Virus record (IMG/VR): IMGVR_UViG_3300041411_000085
Span: 23,004-87,003 of that record
Source of the DNA: a virus
Strand: one strand, 5' to 3'
Length of the DNA: 64,000 nucleotides
The notes under the pieces are model-generated. The model did not search any database. It saw only the letters and a list, made by a program, of their open reading frames with translations, and was not told the origin of the DNA. The first letter of the stretch is position 1. Each line of letters starts with the position of its first letter. This document shows, piece after piece, positions 1 to 7,492 of the stretch. Both the position numbers and the translations under genes were made by a program.

Positions 1-1
1 A

Positions 2-130
2 CATTTCATTGATGCTCTACAGGAGCTAGAATGTCTAGGAAGGCTTCCAAGGATTAGGCAGAATCTTGAATTTGATCTGCATGAGTTGGAAGTTTATATT
101 GAAATGATGAGGGAGATGAATAATGGGTAA
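2..130 (+). CDS. C-terminal end of unidentified protein (partial)
   Basis: An open frame enters from the left edge and stops at TAA 128-130, giving 42 residues that are acidic and leucine-rich and end in EMMREMNNG. It overlaps the start of the next gene by 8 bases, the tight packing seen throughout this block. The start lies outside the window and no family is recognised. Confidence 0.6.
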   Translation, partial: HFIDALQELECLGRLPRIRQNLEFDLHELEVYIEMMREMNNG

Positions 131-509
131 TCCATCGTTTACACCAATGAGTCAAGAACAACGAGAGGAAGTACGACTTAAGCGAATTGCAGACCAAGAA
201 TGGGCTAAAGATAATTTAAAAGATGATTTCGCCGATGAGCCTGTGTGGAGAGCACTTGGCTCAGAATATTCTGTGCGATTTCCACAAAGGCATGTTCCGG
301 GAACTGAACTTAAGTATCTGAAGCGTACATGTAAAAAGCTCGGACTAGAAATCAGCGCATTTCTTGAATCAACTGGATTCTCAACTCTTAAGCAGTTTGC
401 AGAAGCTAATAAAACATACCCAAGTTGGGCTTTTGTGGGGTTGATTTTAGAGTTTTACAATGACCATCAAATGAATCAGTACGAGTATCCTCTCAAAATC
501 GATTCATAA
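123..509 (+). CDS. Hypothetical protein, 128 aa
   Basis: Soluble, charged protein with an acidic/basic N-terminal third and a helical second half (from about residue 60, LKYLKRTCKKLGLEISAFLE). No signal peptide, membrane segment or known motif was seen. It overlaps the preceding partial gene and is followed by a 128-base gap holding a promoter. Function unknown. Confidence 0.75.
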   Translation: MGNPSFTPMSQEQREEVRLKRIADQEWAKDNLKDDFADEPVWRALGSEYSVRFPQRHVPGTELKYLKRTCKKLGLEISAFLESTGFSTLKQFAEANKTYPSWAFVGLILEFYNDHQMNQYEYPLKIDS

Positions 510-562
510 GGCACTTTCACCGAGGATTTTCACTAAAAATAGCTGCGTTCGGTAGATAAAGC

Positions 563-591
563 TTGCATAGTATGTCTGAGGTTTCTAGACT
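563..591 (+). promoter_or_regulatory. Putative sigma70 promoter
   Basis: TTGCAT at 563-568 and TAGACT at 586-591 are separated by exactly 17 bases in a gene-free gap. It would start transcription about 40 bases before the HExxH-protein gene at 638. Confidence 0.5.
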
Positions 592-637
592 CTATTTCAG
601 GGTATAAAACTCCCTACAAACATTTATGGAGAATATT

Positions 638-1093
638 ATGATTAAAAGAATTTTAGCCCTCAGATATGTGTGCAAGAAATATAACCTCAAATGCAAGCTC
701 ATATTCTTTGGTAGCGAAGGCTGGATGAGTAGGAAAGACAGGCTTATTTGTGTAAGCCTGTTCCAAAAGAACTTCTTCCAAGTGTTGTACCATGAAATTG
801 GTCATGAGGTGGCTACAAGGTCTTTGAAATTTGATAACAAATATGCAAAAGCAGCTTTTGGCTCTAGATTGAAATTCAATTACGAAGATGATATGTTTGT
901 AAGACTAGAGGAAGAAGCCAAGGCTAGTAAGTTTTCAATGAGGTTTCTGAAAGTCAAAGATAGGCAATACCTTAAAGAATGTTGGTACACATACACAAGT
1001 TCTGTTGCTAAATGTATAAATGCAAGTGAGCTTGACAGGTACATTACAACCGTTGCAAAATACAGTAAATATTTTGAGGGGAACACAAAATGA
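638..1093 (+). CDS. Putative HExxH zinc metallopeptidase-like protein
   Basis: 151 aa. The motif HEIGH near residue 53 is the HExxH zinc-binding signature of metallopeptidases, and a conserved-looking acidic stretch (RLEEEAKASKF) follows about 40 residues later, where a third ligand would be expected. The size and single catalytic motif resemble minimal ImmA/IrrE-like or phage 'HEIGH' proteins, but no family is certain. The start at 638 is chosen over the in-frame ATG at 626 because GGAG (628-631) lies 6 bases before it. The stop overlaps the next ATG (ATGA). Proteolysis of a host factor is only a guess. Confidence 0.7.
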   Translation: MIKRILALRYVCKKYNLKCKLIFFGSEGWMSRKDRLICVSLFQKNFFQVLYHEIGHEVATRSLKFDNKYAKAAFGSRLKFNYEDDMFVRLEEEAKASKFSMRFLKVKDRQYLKECWYTYTSSVAKCINASELDRYITTVAKYSKYFEGNTK

Positions 1094-1269
1094 CTTTGTT
1101 TGTCGTATATCTTATCGTTTCACTTATATTCGTCTACATCAATGCCACAGCCTGTTACATTAGAGGAATAAAATATCCTTGGAGACAAGATATTCCCCTG
1201 TGCCTTATCTGGCCTGTGACAGCACCAATCGGTATCTTAGCTATTATTGCTTCGGAGAGTCGTCCATGA
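1090..1269 (+). CDS. Small membrane protein, 59 aa
   Basis: ATG overlaps the previous stop (ATGA). Two hydrophobic segments, about residues 2-19 (LFVVYLIVSLIFVYI) and 36-54, are separated by a short basic/aromatic loop, so a two-span inner-membrane microprotein is predicted. Function unknown; it could be a lysis, exclusion or envelope-modifying protein. Confidence 0.65.
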   Translation: MTLFVVYLIVSLIFVYINATACYIRGIKYPWRQDIPLCLIWPVTAPIGILAIIASESRP

Positions 1270-1314
1270 CTCAACACAAAGATACATAAAGTGAAACTTA
1301 CTGGAGAGTAAACA

Positions 1315-1497
1315 ATGACCAAACAATATTCCCATGACAGAGAAGTGATCAAAGACTTCATTCGCTGGGCTAGCGATGAGCATAAATGTGCTGTCGTGTG
1401 TTTTCCAGATGAATTCGCAGCTAGTGCTTACGTTAATTATAAGTTCATCAACGTTTCAGAAATATTGGAAGAGTTTATTGAGGGGAGAGGACAATGA
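1315..1497 (+). CDS. Hypothetical protein, 60 aa
   Basis: Starts after GGAGAG about 7 bases upstream. Small acidic protein with a cysteine pair (KCAVVCF) and aromatic residues; no known domain. Its last codons overlap the next gene by 4 bases, so the two are probably translationally coupled. Confidence 0.65.
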   Translation: MTKQYSHDREVIKDFIRWASDEHKCAVVCFPDEFAASAYVNYKFINVSEILEEFIEGRGQ

Positions 1498-1808
1498 TTA
1501 AGTGGATTAAGGGTTTGTTTTCTTTTCAAACAGAGCAAGGGGGTTGGGAGCCTTGGTTTGAAGCCCTTGAGAAAGAAAAGGTACAAACAGATATTCACGG
1601 CCTGCCGTTTGTAAAGAATATCGTTCCTATGCCTAAAGTGAAACCAACAAAGAAGAGTGAATATAATACATTTGAGAATTGCAGGGCTTACAGTTCCGGT
1701 ACAACCGTAGAAGGTCTAAAGCTAGCACTCTCACACTGTACAAAGTATGAAGACAGGATGTTCTTGCAATTTCTTATCAATGTACACTTGAGAAATATGG
1801 GGAAATAA
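1494..1808 (+). CDS. Hypothetical protein, 104 aa
   Basis: ATGA overlap with the upstream gene and a 1-base overlap with the downstream hydrolase. Tryptophan-rich N-terminus (IKWIKGLFSFQTEQGGWEPW), then a charged region and a helical C-terminus. No recognised motif. Confidence 0.7.
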   Translation: MIKWIKGLFSFQTEQGGWEPWFEALEKEKVQTDIHGLPFVKNIVPMPKVKPTKKSEYNTFENCRAYSSGTTVEGLKLALSHCTKYEDRMFLQFLINVHLRNMGK

Positions 1809-2644
1809 TGAGCATTCAAATGCAAAACCAAACAATCATGTTGAGGAACCAATCAATCAGGGTGTCAATTAAGCCGGGAGCACCAAACAGTGTTCCTCTT
1901 CTGCTTTGTACGGGCATAGGGGCTTCTCTCGAATTGCTATTTCCTTTTGTTGAGGCTATTCACATTGCACAACCAGACTTAGAAATCATTACATTTGATT
2001 ATCCGGGAGTGGGTGGTAGTTCAACACATCTGTTACCTTATCGTTTTAGTGGCCTGTGTAGAACAATCTCAGAAATGTTGGACTTCTTAAACTACGGGCA
2101 AGTATTTGTATTGGGGTTATCATGGGGCGGATTCACCAGTCAGGAATTTGCTTACCAATATCCAAATCGTTGTAAGAAACTAATCCTAGCAGCCACTTGT
2201 GCTGGTGTTACAGCCATTCCTCCAAGTATGAAAGTGCTTAGTTTGATGTCCTCACCTAAACGCTATACAGATCCTGACTATGCAGCTTCGATTGCAGCAG
2301 ATATCTATGGAGGCCACTTTAGGGGAAATAAAGAACTGGCTATTGAACATGCTTCGCGTATGTCACAAAGCAAAGGTGAGTTTAAACATAGTCAGTTGGG
2401 TTATGCCTATCAGCAAGGTGCCTTGATGTGGTGGTCATCATTGTGGTATCTGCACAGTATTAAACAACCAACACTAGTCCTTGCAGGTGATGACGATCCT
2501 CTGATAGACTTGCGGAATATGAAAATATTAGCGAAGCTAATCCCTAATTCTGAGATGCATGTATTTGAGGGCGAAGGTCATCTCTTCCTTCTTACGAGTT
2601 TGGATGAGGTTGTTCCAATTGTTACTAAGTTTTTGGAGGGCTAA
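1808..2644 (+). CDS. Alpha/beta-hydrolase fold protein
   Basis: 278 aa, the usual size of a single-domain alpha/beta hydrolase. Nucleophile elbow GLSWGG puts Ser at about 105, the acid is in GDDDPL (about 228-230), and the histidine is in GEGHLF (about 258). The oxyanion-hole strand LLCTGIG is at 32-38 and the DYPGVGGSS loop at 64-72. This order matches esterase, lactonase, aminopeptidase and PHA-depolymerase-like members; the substrate cannot be read from sequence. It sits in a run of accessory genes and has no signal peptide, so it would act in the host cytoplasm. A full catalytic triad suggests an active enzyme. Confidence 0.85.
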   Translation: MSIQMQNQTIMLRNQSIRVSIKPGAPNSVPLLLCTGIGASLELLFPFVEAIHIAQPDLEIITFDYPGVGGSSTHLLPYRFSGLCRTISEMLDFLNYGQVFVLGLSWGGFTSQEFAYQYPNRCKKLILAATCAGVTAIPPSMKVLSLMSSPKRYTDPDYAASIAADIYGGHFRGNKELAIEHASRMSQSKGEFKHSQLGYAYQQGALMWWSSLWYLHSIKQPTLVLAGDDDPLIDLRNMKILAKLIPNSEMHVFEGEGHLFLLTSLDEVVPIVTKFLEG

Positions 2645-3031
2645 ATGTTAATTGAATATGCTAGAATACTCTCACCCCCAATGTGCAGAAGATATCCAGA
2701 TAAGATATACGTCTACGGTGACAACATGAAAGCCTTCGGTAAAGGTGGACAAGCTATCATCCGTGATGAGCCTAATGCTTTTGGTATTCCAACTAAACGA
2801 TATCCCTCTTGGGATGATTGGGCATTCTTTAGTGACCAACCAGATGAAATTGAAGCTGTAAAGATATCCCTACGTGAATTGTGGAAGGTTGCACGAAACA
2901 AAGTGATTGTATTCCCTGAAGATGGGATCGGTACAGGGAGAGCTAAGATGAAAGAGAAATCTCCTGTTGCTTATAAGATGATGTGTGATATATTGCGGGA
3001 ACATTTTGGTATTGTTAATGGAGGAAAATAA
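2645..3031 (+). CDS. Conserved phage protein with GGQA and GIGTGRA motifs
   Basis: 128 aa, starting directly after the hydrolase stop. Strand-like segment KIYVYGDNMKAFGKGGQA (21-38) followed by VIVFPEDGIGTGRA (86-99) gives glycine loops reminiscent of macro-domain or nucleotide-binding folds, possibly the group annotated DUF7831 in phages (recalled, not verified). Function unknown. TAATG-type overlap with the next gene. Confidence 0.7.
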   Translation: MLIEYARILSPPMCRRYPDKIYVYGDNMKAFGKGGQAIIRDEPNAFGIPTKRYPSWDDWAFFSDQPDEIEAVKISLRELWKVARNKVIVFPEDGIGTGRAKMKEKSPVAYKMMCDILREHFGIVNGGK

Positions 3032-3285
3032 TGACAAACCTTGAACGCTGCTCATGTGGAGCTAGGGAGAAAAATAAGTGTAGTAAGGAGAGTGCTCCAA
3101 TGAATGGAGTCCAAAGTGGGAAGATGTGTTTGAAGGATGAAGATACCCTGTTCGTTAACTTTAGAGACACCTTGAATGGTGGTTTCTGTGCTGATATTGA
3201 CTATGAATCACAAGCTTGGCAGAAAGTGCTGGGTGATTGGGAAGGGTTTAAAATTGAGGAGCAGCTATGTATTACCAAGAAGTAG
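3031..3285 (+). CDS. Hypothetical cysteine-containing protein, 84 aa
   Basis: Five cysteines, including CSCGAREKNKC near the N-terminus, suggest a metal site. It overlaps the neighbour on each side (1 base before, 19 bases after). No family recognised. Confidence 0.65.
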   Translation: MTNLERCSCGAREKNKCSKESAPMNGVQSGKMCLKDEDTLFVNFRDTLNGGFCADIDYESQAWQKVLGDWEGFKIEEQLCITKK

Positions 3286-3560
3286 GCTACAAACTACCAC
3301 CAGAATACACAAGCCTTATCTACCTGCACCAGCGTCTAGGTGATATCGATACTGTGGATGCCGCTTGTTATATCTGGAATAGGTTGCACACAGGCGACAC
3401 TCTTCGTATTAATAAAGTTGAAGAAATGCTAGGCACAATTCATCTGACAGGGAAGTGTAGTGACACGGAGGCTGCTTTGAACATTTGCAGATACCTCACG
3501 ACTATCTGTGTTGGTGTTACGTACCAGAAGACAATTATCACTGAGAGTTGGGAGATTTGA
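3267..3560 (+). CDS. Hypothetical protein, 97 aa
   Basis: Starts inside the end of the previous gene, with GAGGAG just upstream of its ATG. Mixed helical protein with cysteines spread through the chain; no known motif. Stop and next start share one base (TGATG). Confidence 0.65.
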   Translation: MYYQEVGYKLPPEYTSLIYLHQRLGDIDTVDAACYIWNRLHTGDTLRINKVEEMLGTIHLTGKCSDTEAALNICRYLTTICVGVTYQKTIITESWEI

Positions 3561-3805
3561 TGAAATATAAAATGGGTAATAAAGTCTACATCGCTTCCTC
3601 TAAGAAGACAGATGGGACACATAACAGAGGTAAGATCGTAGGTATTGAGCTTTCTTACTTTGGACTTGGGTATCTTACAGAAACTCAGTATTTTAATGAC
3701 TTTGATCATCCAAGATATAAAGTTGCCTATGTTGATTGCTTCACAAATAAAGCTAACTGTCATTGGTACTCGGAGGAAGAGCTTCAGAAGGAGAAACCTG
3801 AATGA
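3560..3805 (+). CDS. Hypothetical protein, probable SH3-like small barrel, 81 aa
   Basis: ATG 3560 is chosen over TTG 3548 because GGGAG lies 6 bases upstream and the start overlaps the previous stop. Short beta-rich pattern (MGNKVYIAS, HNRGKIVGIELSY, YKVAYVDCF) like small phage barrel proteins. Function unknown. Confidence 0.65.
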   Translation: MKYKMGNKVYIASSKKTDGTHNRGKIVGIELSYFGLGYLTETQYFNDFDHPRYKVAYVDCFTNKANCHWYSEEELQKEKPE

Positions 3806-3966
3806 ACCAAACAATTGAAGAACGCATGCAGAATATTGATAATGAACTGAAAGCACTTAGGGAAGAACTAAAAGTAGAACTTTTACCTAAATATCTTTCA
3901 CCAGAACATCAAAAGAGAGTGTTAAAAGCGTTTATGAAAGGTATTGATGACAAGGAAGAAGAGTAA
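3802..3966 (+). CDS. Coiled-coil microprotein, 54 aa
   Basis: ATGA overlap at its start and 1-base overlap at its end. The chain is almost all charged helix with heptad-like leucines (IDNELKALREELKVELL), then a basic helix and an acidic tail. No domain recognised. Confidence 0.6.
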   Translation: MNQTIEERMQNIDNELKALREELKVELLPKYLSPEHQKRVLKAFMKGIDDKEEE

Positions 3967-4463
3967 TGACTGAACTCCTCACACACGATAACCTGTGTCT
4001 GTTAGCTGAGAAGTTCTTAACTAAGAATGCATTTGGTGTTGTATTCCATGATAAGTTTAAAGCTTATACAAACACAGGTGAACAACCAGACTGTCTTGGA
4101 TTCAGAAGTGGAGTATCTTGTCTGATTGAGTGTAAAACATCTAGGTCTGATTTCTTAGTAGACAAGCGTAAGAAGTTTAGAGTTGATCCGGCACTTGGTA
4201 TGGGTGATTGGAGATTCTTTCTAACACCTACAGGACTTATTAAAGCTGAGGAGCTTCCTGCTGGATGGGGATTGTTAGAGACTGATGGGAAACGGATTAA
4301 GAAAGTATACGGATTCCCTGCAAACACAGGGTGGTTTGATAAACCATTCACCGGTAATAAACAAGCTGAGTGTGATTATATGTATTCTGCCTGTAGGCGT
4401 ATGGTCATACGAGGACACTTGAAAGAGATTTATGATGGTGTTCCTGTAAAGGAGTTTGTATAA
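3966..4463 (+). CDS. PD-(D/E)XK superfamily nuclease-like protein
   Basis: 165 aa. Asp42 (in QPDCLGF) and Glu55-x-Lys57 (in LIECKTSRSDF) reproduce the D...ExK active site of the restriction-endonuclease-like fold; SRSDF after ExK is typical of the MmcB/DUF-type DNA-repair subgroup. The C-terminal half (WRFFLTPTGLIK) matches the core of such proteins. It could act in phage DNA processing or host DNA degradation. Part of the overlapping accessory operon; 3-base overlap with the next gene. Confidence 0.75.
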   Translation: MTELLTHDNLCLLAEKFLTKNAFGVVFHDKFKAYTNTGEQPDCLGFRSGVSCLIECKTSRSDFLVDKRKKFRVDPALGMGDWRFFLTPTGLIKAEELPAGWGLLETDGKRIKKVYGFPANTGWFDKPFTGNKQAECDYMYSACRRMVIRGHLKEIYDGVPVKEFV

Positions 4464-4639
4464 TGAAACCACTAATCCTTAAAACACCAGAAGGACTGTA
4501 TGTCTGTGAAATACCTATTGAGAGTGAACCAGAAGACGGAGCATCTGATAGAGAATGGTGGATATGGGCAGCAACTGGGGGGACAAGTCCTGTAGAGGCT
4601 TATAATAATTGGCTGAAGGATTGGGAGGAGAGGGTGTGA
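4463..4639 (+). CDS. Hypothetical protein, 58 aa
   Basis: Start overlaps the previous TAA; stop overlaps the next ATG (TGATG). A tryptophan-rich segment (EWWIWAATGG) in an otherwise acidic chain. No family recognised. Confidence 0.6.
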   Translation: MKPLILKTPEGLYVCEIPIESEPEDGASDREWWIWAATGGTSPVEAYNNWLKDWEERV

Positions 4640-4866
4640 TGTCTGATTTCAAAAGTTGGTACGAAGTAGCTGAATATCTTCTATCAAACAAGTGGAACTC
4701 TATAGACGTAGACAGTACATGGTCATTCACTGAGGACAAGAGCTGGAGTAAGGTGTATCCTCCTGAAAATGCTAGTGACTATGAGCATTATAAGAATATT
4801 GGTGATGCAATAGAAGAGATGATGTATTTCTGTGATGGTGACTTAGGGAGTGTTAGTAAAGAATGA
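4639..4866 (+). CDS. Hypothetical acidic protein, 75 aa
   Basis: ATG 4639 is preferred to upstream TTG 4609: GGAGAGGG lies just before it and it overlaps the preceding stop. Acidic, tryptophan-rich (FKSWYEVAEYLLSNKWNS). Function unknown. Confidence 0.65.
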   Translation: MSDFKSWYEVAEYLLSNKWNSIDVDSTWSFTEDKSWSKVYPPENASDYEHYKNIGDAIEEMMYFCDGDLGSVSKE

Positions 4867-5039
4867 AAAGTGGAGACGTATATCTTCCAGAATCAGATGA
4901 GTATCTAGAATCAATCGAAGAAGAATATGATTGGTATTGCTGGGAGGAAGAGGATTGGTCCGAGAATAGATGTTTCTATGAGAATGATTTAGAGCATTTG
5001 GAAGAATTACCGAGTAAGGAGAAGATACATGCTAACTAA
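4863..5039 (+). CDS. Very acidic microprotein, 58 aa
   Basis: ATGA overlap with the gene before and 11-base overlap with the gene after. About one third of residues are Glu/Asp, with several Trp and Tyr (YDWYCWEEEDW). Such charge is seen in phage DNA-mimic and anti-restriction proteins, but nothing specific supports that role here. Confidence 0.6.
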   Translation: MKSGDVYLPESDEYLESIEEEYDWYCWEEEDWSENRCFYENDLEHLEELPSKEKIHAN

Positions 5040-5562
5040 AGAGGAGCTACAAGCCTTAGAGCAAAGGATTGCTCAGAATGCCAATAAACTGGTGAGTTCT
5101 GCTAAGAAGGTGGAAAGGAAAGACACAAAAGACACAAGAGGTCGTAAACCAAAGCAATTGCACAATAAGCTGCTTCCTGTATTTCAGGACTTGCGGCTTG
5201 AGTTGTTTGAGGATGACGGCAACTCTTGGCCTTTGTGGATTGATGATGTGTTGTCTGGGGTTAGTAGGCTTGATTGGTATAGACAAGGAGAACGAAGTGT
5301 CCCATTGAGTACAGGAAGTCTTAAGAGTATCTTTGAAAGCCTTGAATATATTGACTCTGTATCTATTGCTGACCTACTCTCCCTTGGAGAAAGGCAAGCT
5401 CGTAGGTATATGCAAGCCTCAATCCTCTGTTATAAATACCTTGACACTGGCTATAAAGATGTTAATATTAAAGGTCTGAAATATCCTGCACATCGCCCCG
5501 GTGTTGATAAACTAGTTATTGCTGATTTAGAACGATTAGAGCAATTATTAACTAATAAATAG
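5029..5562 (+). CDS. Putative DNA-binding protein, 177 aa
   Basis: A basic linker with an AT-hook-like RGRKP (about 37-41) precedes a helical domain; SIADLLSLGERQARRYM (about 112-128) looks like a helix-turn-helix. A regulator role is an inference from these two features. GAGGAG-type ribosome sites surround it, and it closes the overlapping run before the homing endonuclease. Confidence 0.6.
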   Translation: MLTKEELQALEQRIAQNANKLVSSAKKVERKDTKDTRGRKPKQLHNKLLPVFQDLRLELFEDDGNSWPLWIDDVLSGVSRLDWYRQGERSVPLSTGSLKSIFESLEYIDSVSIADLLSLGERQARRYMQASILCYKYLDTGYKDVNIKGLKYPAHRPGVDKLVIADLERLEQLLTNK

Positions 5563-5642
5563 GGTTATTGTGCACGTTTATTTCGGTCGCACTATATTAA
5601 AGAATAGATCAAAAGCATAATTAACCAAGTAGGAGTAACAAA

Positions 5643-6749
5643 ATGGAAGAAGAGTGGAAAGAGATACCCGGTTATCCGGGGTATGAAGCTAGCGATAAAG
5701 GTAATGTAAGACAGTTATCTGGTAAACAAGTGTTCCTCCAGATAACAGGTGAGCCTGAATACCACTATGTAAACATTGTAGATGAGTATGGTAACAGAGT
5801 CCTAAGACGTGCTCATGTCATGGTTGCGAAAGCCTTTCTTGAGAATCCATTGAACCTACCAATGGTTGACCATATTGACAGACAGAGGTTTAATAACAAC
5901 CTTGAAAATCTCCGGTGGGTAACTCGTAAAGATAATGCTAGAAATAAAGTTAATACACTCTTTACTGAATATCAAGGAAAACAAAGGGTCTTGGTTGAGC
6001 TTGTAGAGGAAATATTTGAAGATGATTATCTTGCACCATACCAAGCAATCAGGTACAGAGTATCAACTGGTATGGATTTTGATGCTGCCTTGGCATCTTA
6101 TCTGTACCTTCTAGAGCACGGAAGGTGTAAGATTAAAGTGGACTGGAATAACGAAGAAGTATTCCTCACAGTTCTTTGTAAGGACTTGAGTAAAGATTTC
6201 TTTTATGTGAGACAGAGACTTAGAGATGGTTGGTCTATTTGGAATGCTATTTACGATATTCCACACTCCCACAGTTACAGCTTCGAGGTTATTGACTCAA
6301 AAGGTGTTGGCCACTGGTATCAGAATAATGAAATGTTTGAAAAGACACACCCAACTGCAATTGGAATCTGGAAGTCCTTGTTTAGAGAAGGTAAGACATT
6401 AGATGAAATATTAGCATATGATGGTAAAGACTATTTAAGACGAACTGTAGGTAAGCACACAGGAACTTTAAAAGAGCTGTGTAAGCTTTATGGGAAGACA
6501 GAATCCTCAGTAGAAACTAGAGTAGGCAAAGGCATGTCTTTAGAGGATGCTTTAACCTCCCCTCCTGAAAGGATCAAGAAAGTCACTATTGATGGTGTAT
6601 CAGGGAGCCCTAAATATTGGTATGAGCATTACGGGCTTGTTTACAAGACTGTGAAACATAAGAAAGATAGGTTGAAGTGTTCCTTTGAGGATATCTTGAG
6701 ATACTTTGATGTAGATTTAACTGGTAAAGTTATTTCGTACACAGACTAA
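5643..6749 (+). CDS. HNH homing endonuclease with NUMOD4 domain
   Basis: 368 aa. N-terminal NUMOD4 motif (EEWKEIPGYPGYEASDKGNV, 4-23) is followed by an HNH domain: His near 59, DHIDR at 76-80, NNLENLRWVTRKDNAR to about 100. The remaining 260 residues hold about five helical repeats of similar pattern (near 131-152, 179-204, 228-257, 277-305, 328-354) that look like tandem DNA-binding helix-turn-helix modules. Free-standing homing endonucleases cut homologous sites to spread their gene. GTAGGAG precedes the start, and a strong terminator follows. It is last in the rightward block, a typical insertion place. Confidence 0.88.
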   Translation: MEEEWKEIPGYPGYEASDKGNVRQLSGKQVFLQITGEPEYHYVNIVDEYGNRVLRRAHVMVAKAFLENPLNLPMVDHIDRQRFNNNLENLRWVTRKDNARNKVNTLFTEYQGKQRVLVELVEEIFEDDYLAPYQAIRYRVSTGMDFDAALASYLYLLEHGRCKIKVDWNNEEVFLTVLCKDLSKDFFYVRQRLRDGWSIWNAIYDIPHSHSYSFEVIDSKGVGHWYQNNEMFEKTHPTAIGIWKSLFREGKTLDEILAYDGKDYLRRTVGKHTGTLKELCKLYGKTESSVETRVGKGMSLEDALTSPPERIKKVTIDGVSGSPKYWYEHYGLVYKTVKHKKDRLKCSFEDILRYFDVDLTGKVISYTD

Positions 6750-6770
6750 TTCTAAATTCCCTACAAATTT

Positions 6771-6805
6771 GAGGTCTTGCTTCTATAGAAGACCTCTTTC
6801 TTTTT
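6771..6805 (+). terminator. Rho-independent terminator
   Basis: Perfect 8-bp stem GAGGTCTT (6771-6778) / AAGACCTC (6789-6796), followed by a T-rich tail TTTCTTTTT. It closes the first rightward block 21 bases after the endonuclease stop. Confidence 0.9.
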
Positions 6806-7320
6806 GCCCAGAATATGCTGAAAGCCTTATAAACAAAGGGTTCGTACTTCTTAAAACCTTGTCGCTACCGGAGACCGTCTTAACTCGCTGGGACTGTGGC
6901 ACACCAGTGACGTGCCAGAATACAAAATATGTAGCTTCCTATCTATTAGCCTACTAATCATTATCAAGCTGTCTGCTAGTACCCTATCGATACGATCAAT
7001 TGGATGCTACCAGTCACTGCGGTATTCCAAATGGTATTCCAAGCCACTATCACTACTAGACAAATGCCTTTAGATACAACCACTTACCTCTCCGGTTCAA
7101 CTTCCTACTGGTCAACTGAACCGAGACATTGAGCATTATACTGGTCTGCACAACTAGCACACTTCACTAGCTCATGTCAAGGTATTATGAGGATTGTGTG
7201 AAAGGATTGGCTAGTAGGTGGTGGTTAGGATGGGTGTTCAACATGTGGGATGAGATAAAGCAGCGACAAGAGCGTCTGTGCTTAACTACTCACGTAGTTT
7301 CGCCCATACTTACAGATGAC

Positions 7321-7411
7321 TATAAAGTGACTAAAACACTCTTATCGGTCACATTGGAGACTAAGTAGAATAAAGCTTTGACAAGATTTGTCAGTGTTTA
7401 TAAAGTGACTA
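7321..7411. repeat. Spaced direct repeats TATAAAGTGACTA
   Basis: Two exact 13-base copies at 7321-7333 and 7399-7411; a degenerate third (GTATAAAGCCGACTAAAC) starts at 7441. Each GTGAC is followed by GTCAC downstream, so each repeat can form a hairpin (for example GTGACTA 7405-7411 with TAGTCAC 7424-7430). Confidence 0.6.
7378..7406 (+). promoter_or_regulatory. Promoter-like site with palindromic operator over the -35
   Basis: TTGACA (7378-7383), 17 bases, then TAAAGT (7401-7406); TATAAA at 7399 is an alternative -10 with a 15-base gap. The perfect inverted repeat TGACAA-GAT-TTGTCA (7379-7393) covers the -35. It points toward the 7447 hairpin, so any product would be a short RNA. Confidence 0.35.
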
Positions 7412-7442
7412 GAATTGAAGCCGTAGTCACATTTAAGACAGT

Positions 7443-7467
7443 ATAAAGCCGACTAAACAGTCGGCTT
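7443..7467 (-). terminator. Terminator of the leftward block
   Basis: AGCCGACT (7447-7454) / AGTCGGCT (7459-7466), 8-bp stem and 4-base loop, read leftward into TTTAT. It lies 26 bases after the end of the last leftward gene. Confidence 0.75.
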
Positions 7468-7492
7468 AGGATTACCCTGCTAGAATGTTTGT

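Larger units (their letters stand above)
6806..7440. other. Convergent intergenic region, no convincing gene
   Basis: About 635 bases between the terminators of the converging blocks. It holds a tandem repeat GGTATTCCAAxx near 7021-7043, a 7-bp inverted repeat CGGTTCA/TGAACCG (7093-7099/7117-7123), spaced copies of TATAAAGTGACTA (7321-7333, 7399-7411), and a promoter-like site at 7378. Rightward frames at 6769-6957 and 7174-7368 exist. The first begins inside the terminator. The second (64 codons) has no ribosome site and is not accepted. Confidence 0.6.

Noticed and set aside
6769-6957. 62-codon rightward frame after the HNH gene
   Set aside because: It begins inside the terminator hairpin, has no ribosome site and unlikely composition.
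7174-7368. 64-codon rightward frame in the convergent gap
   Set aside because: The N-terminal half looks protein-like, but there is no ribosome site or promoter directly upstream and its end runs into the repeat region.
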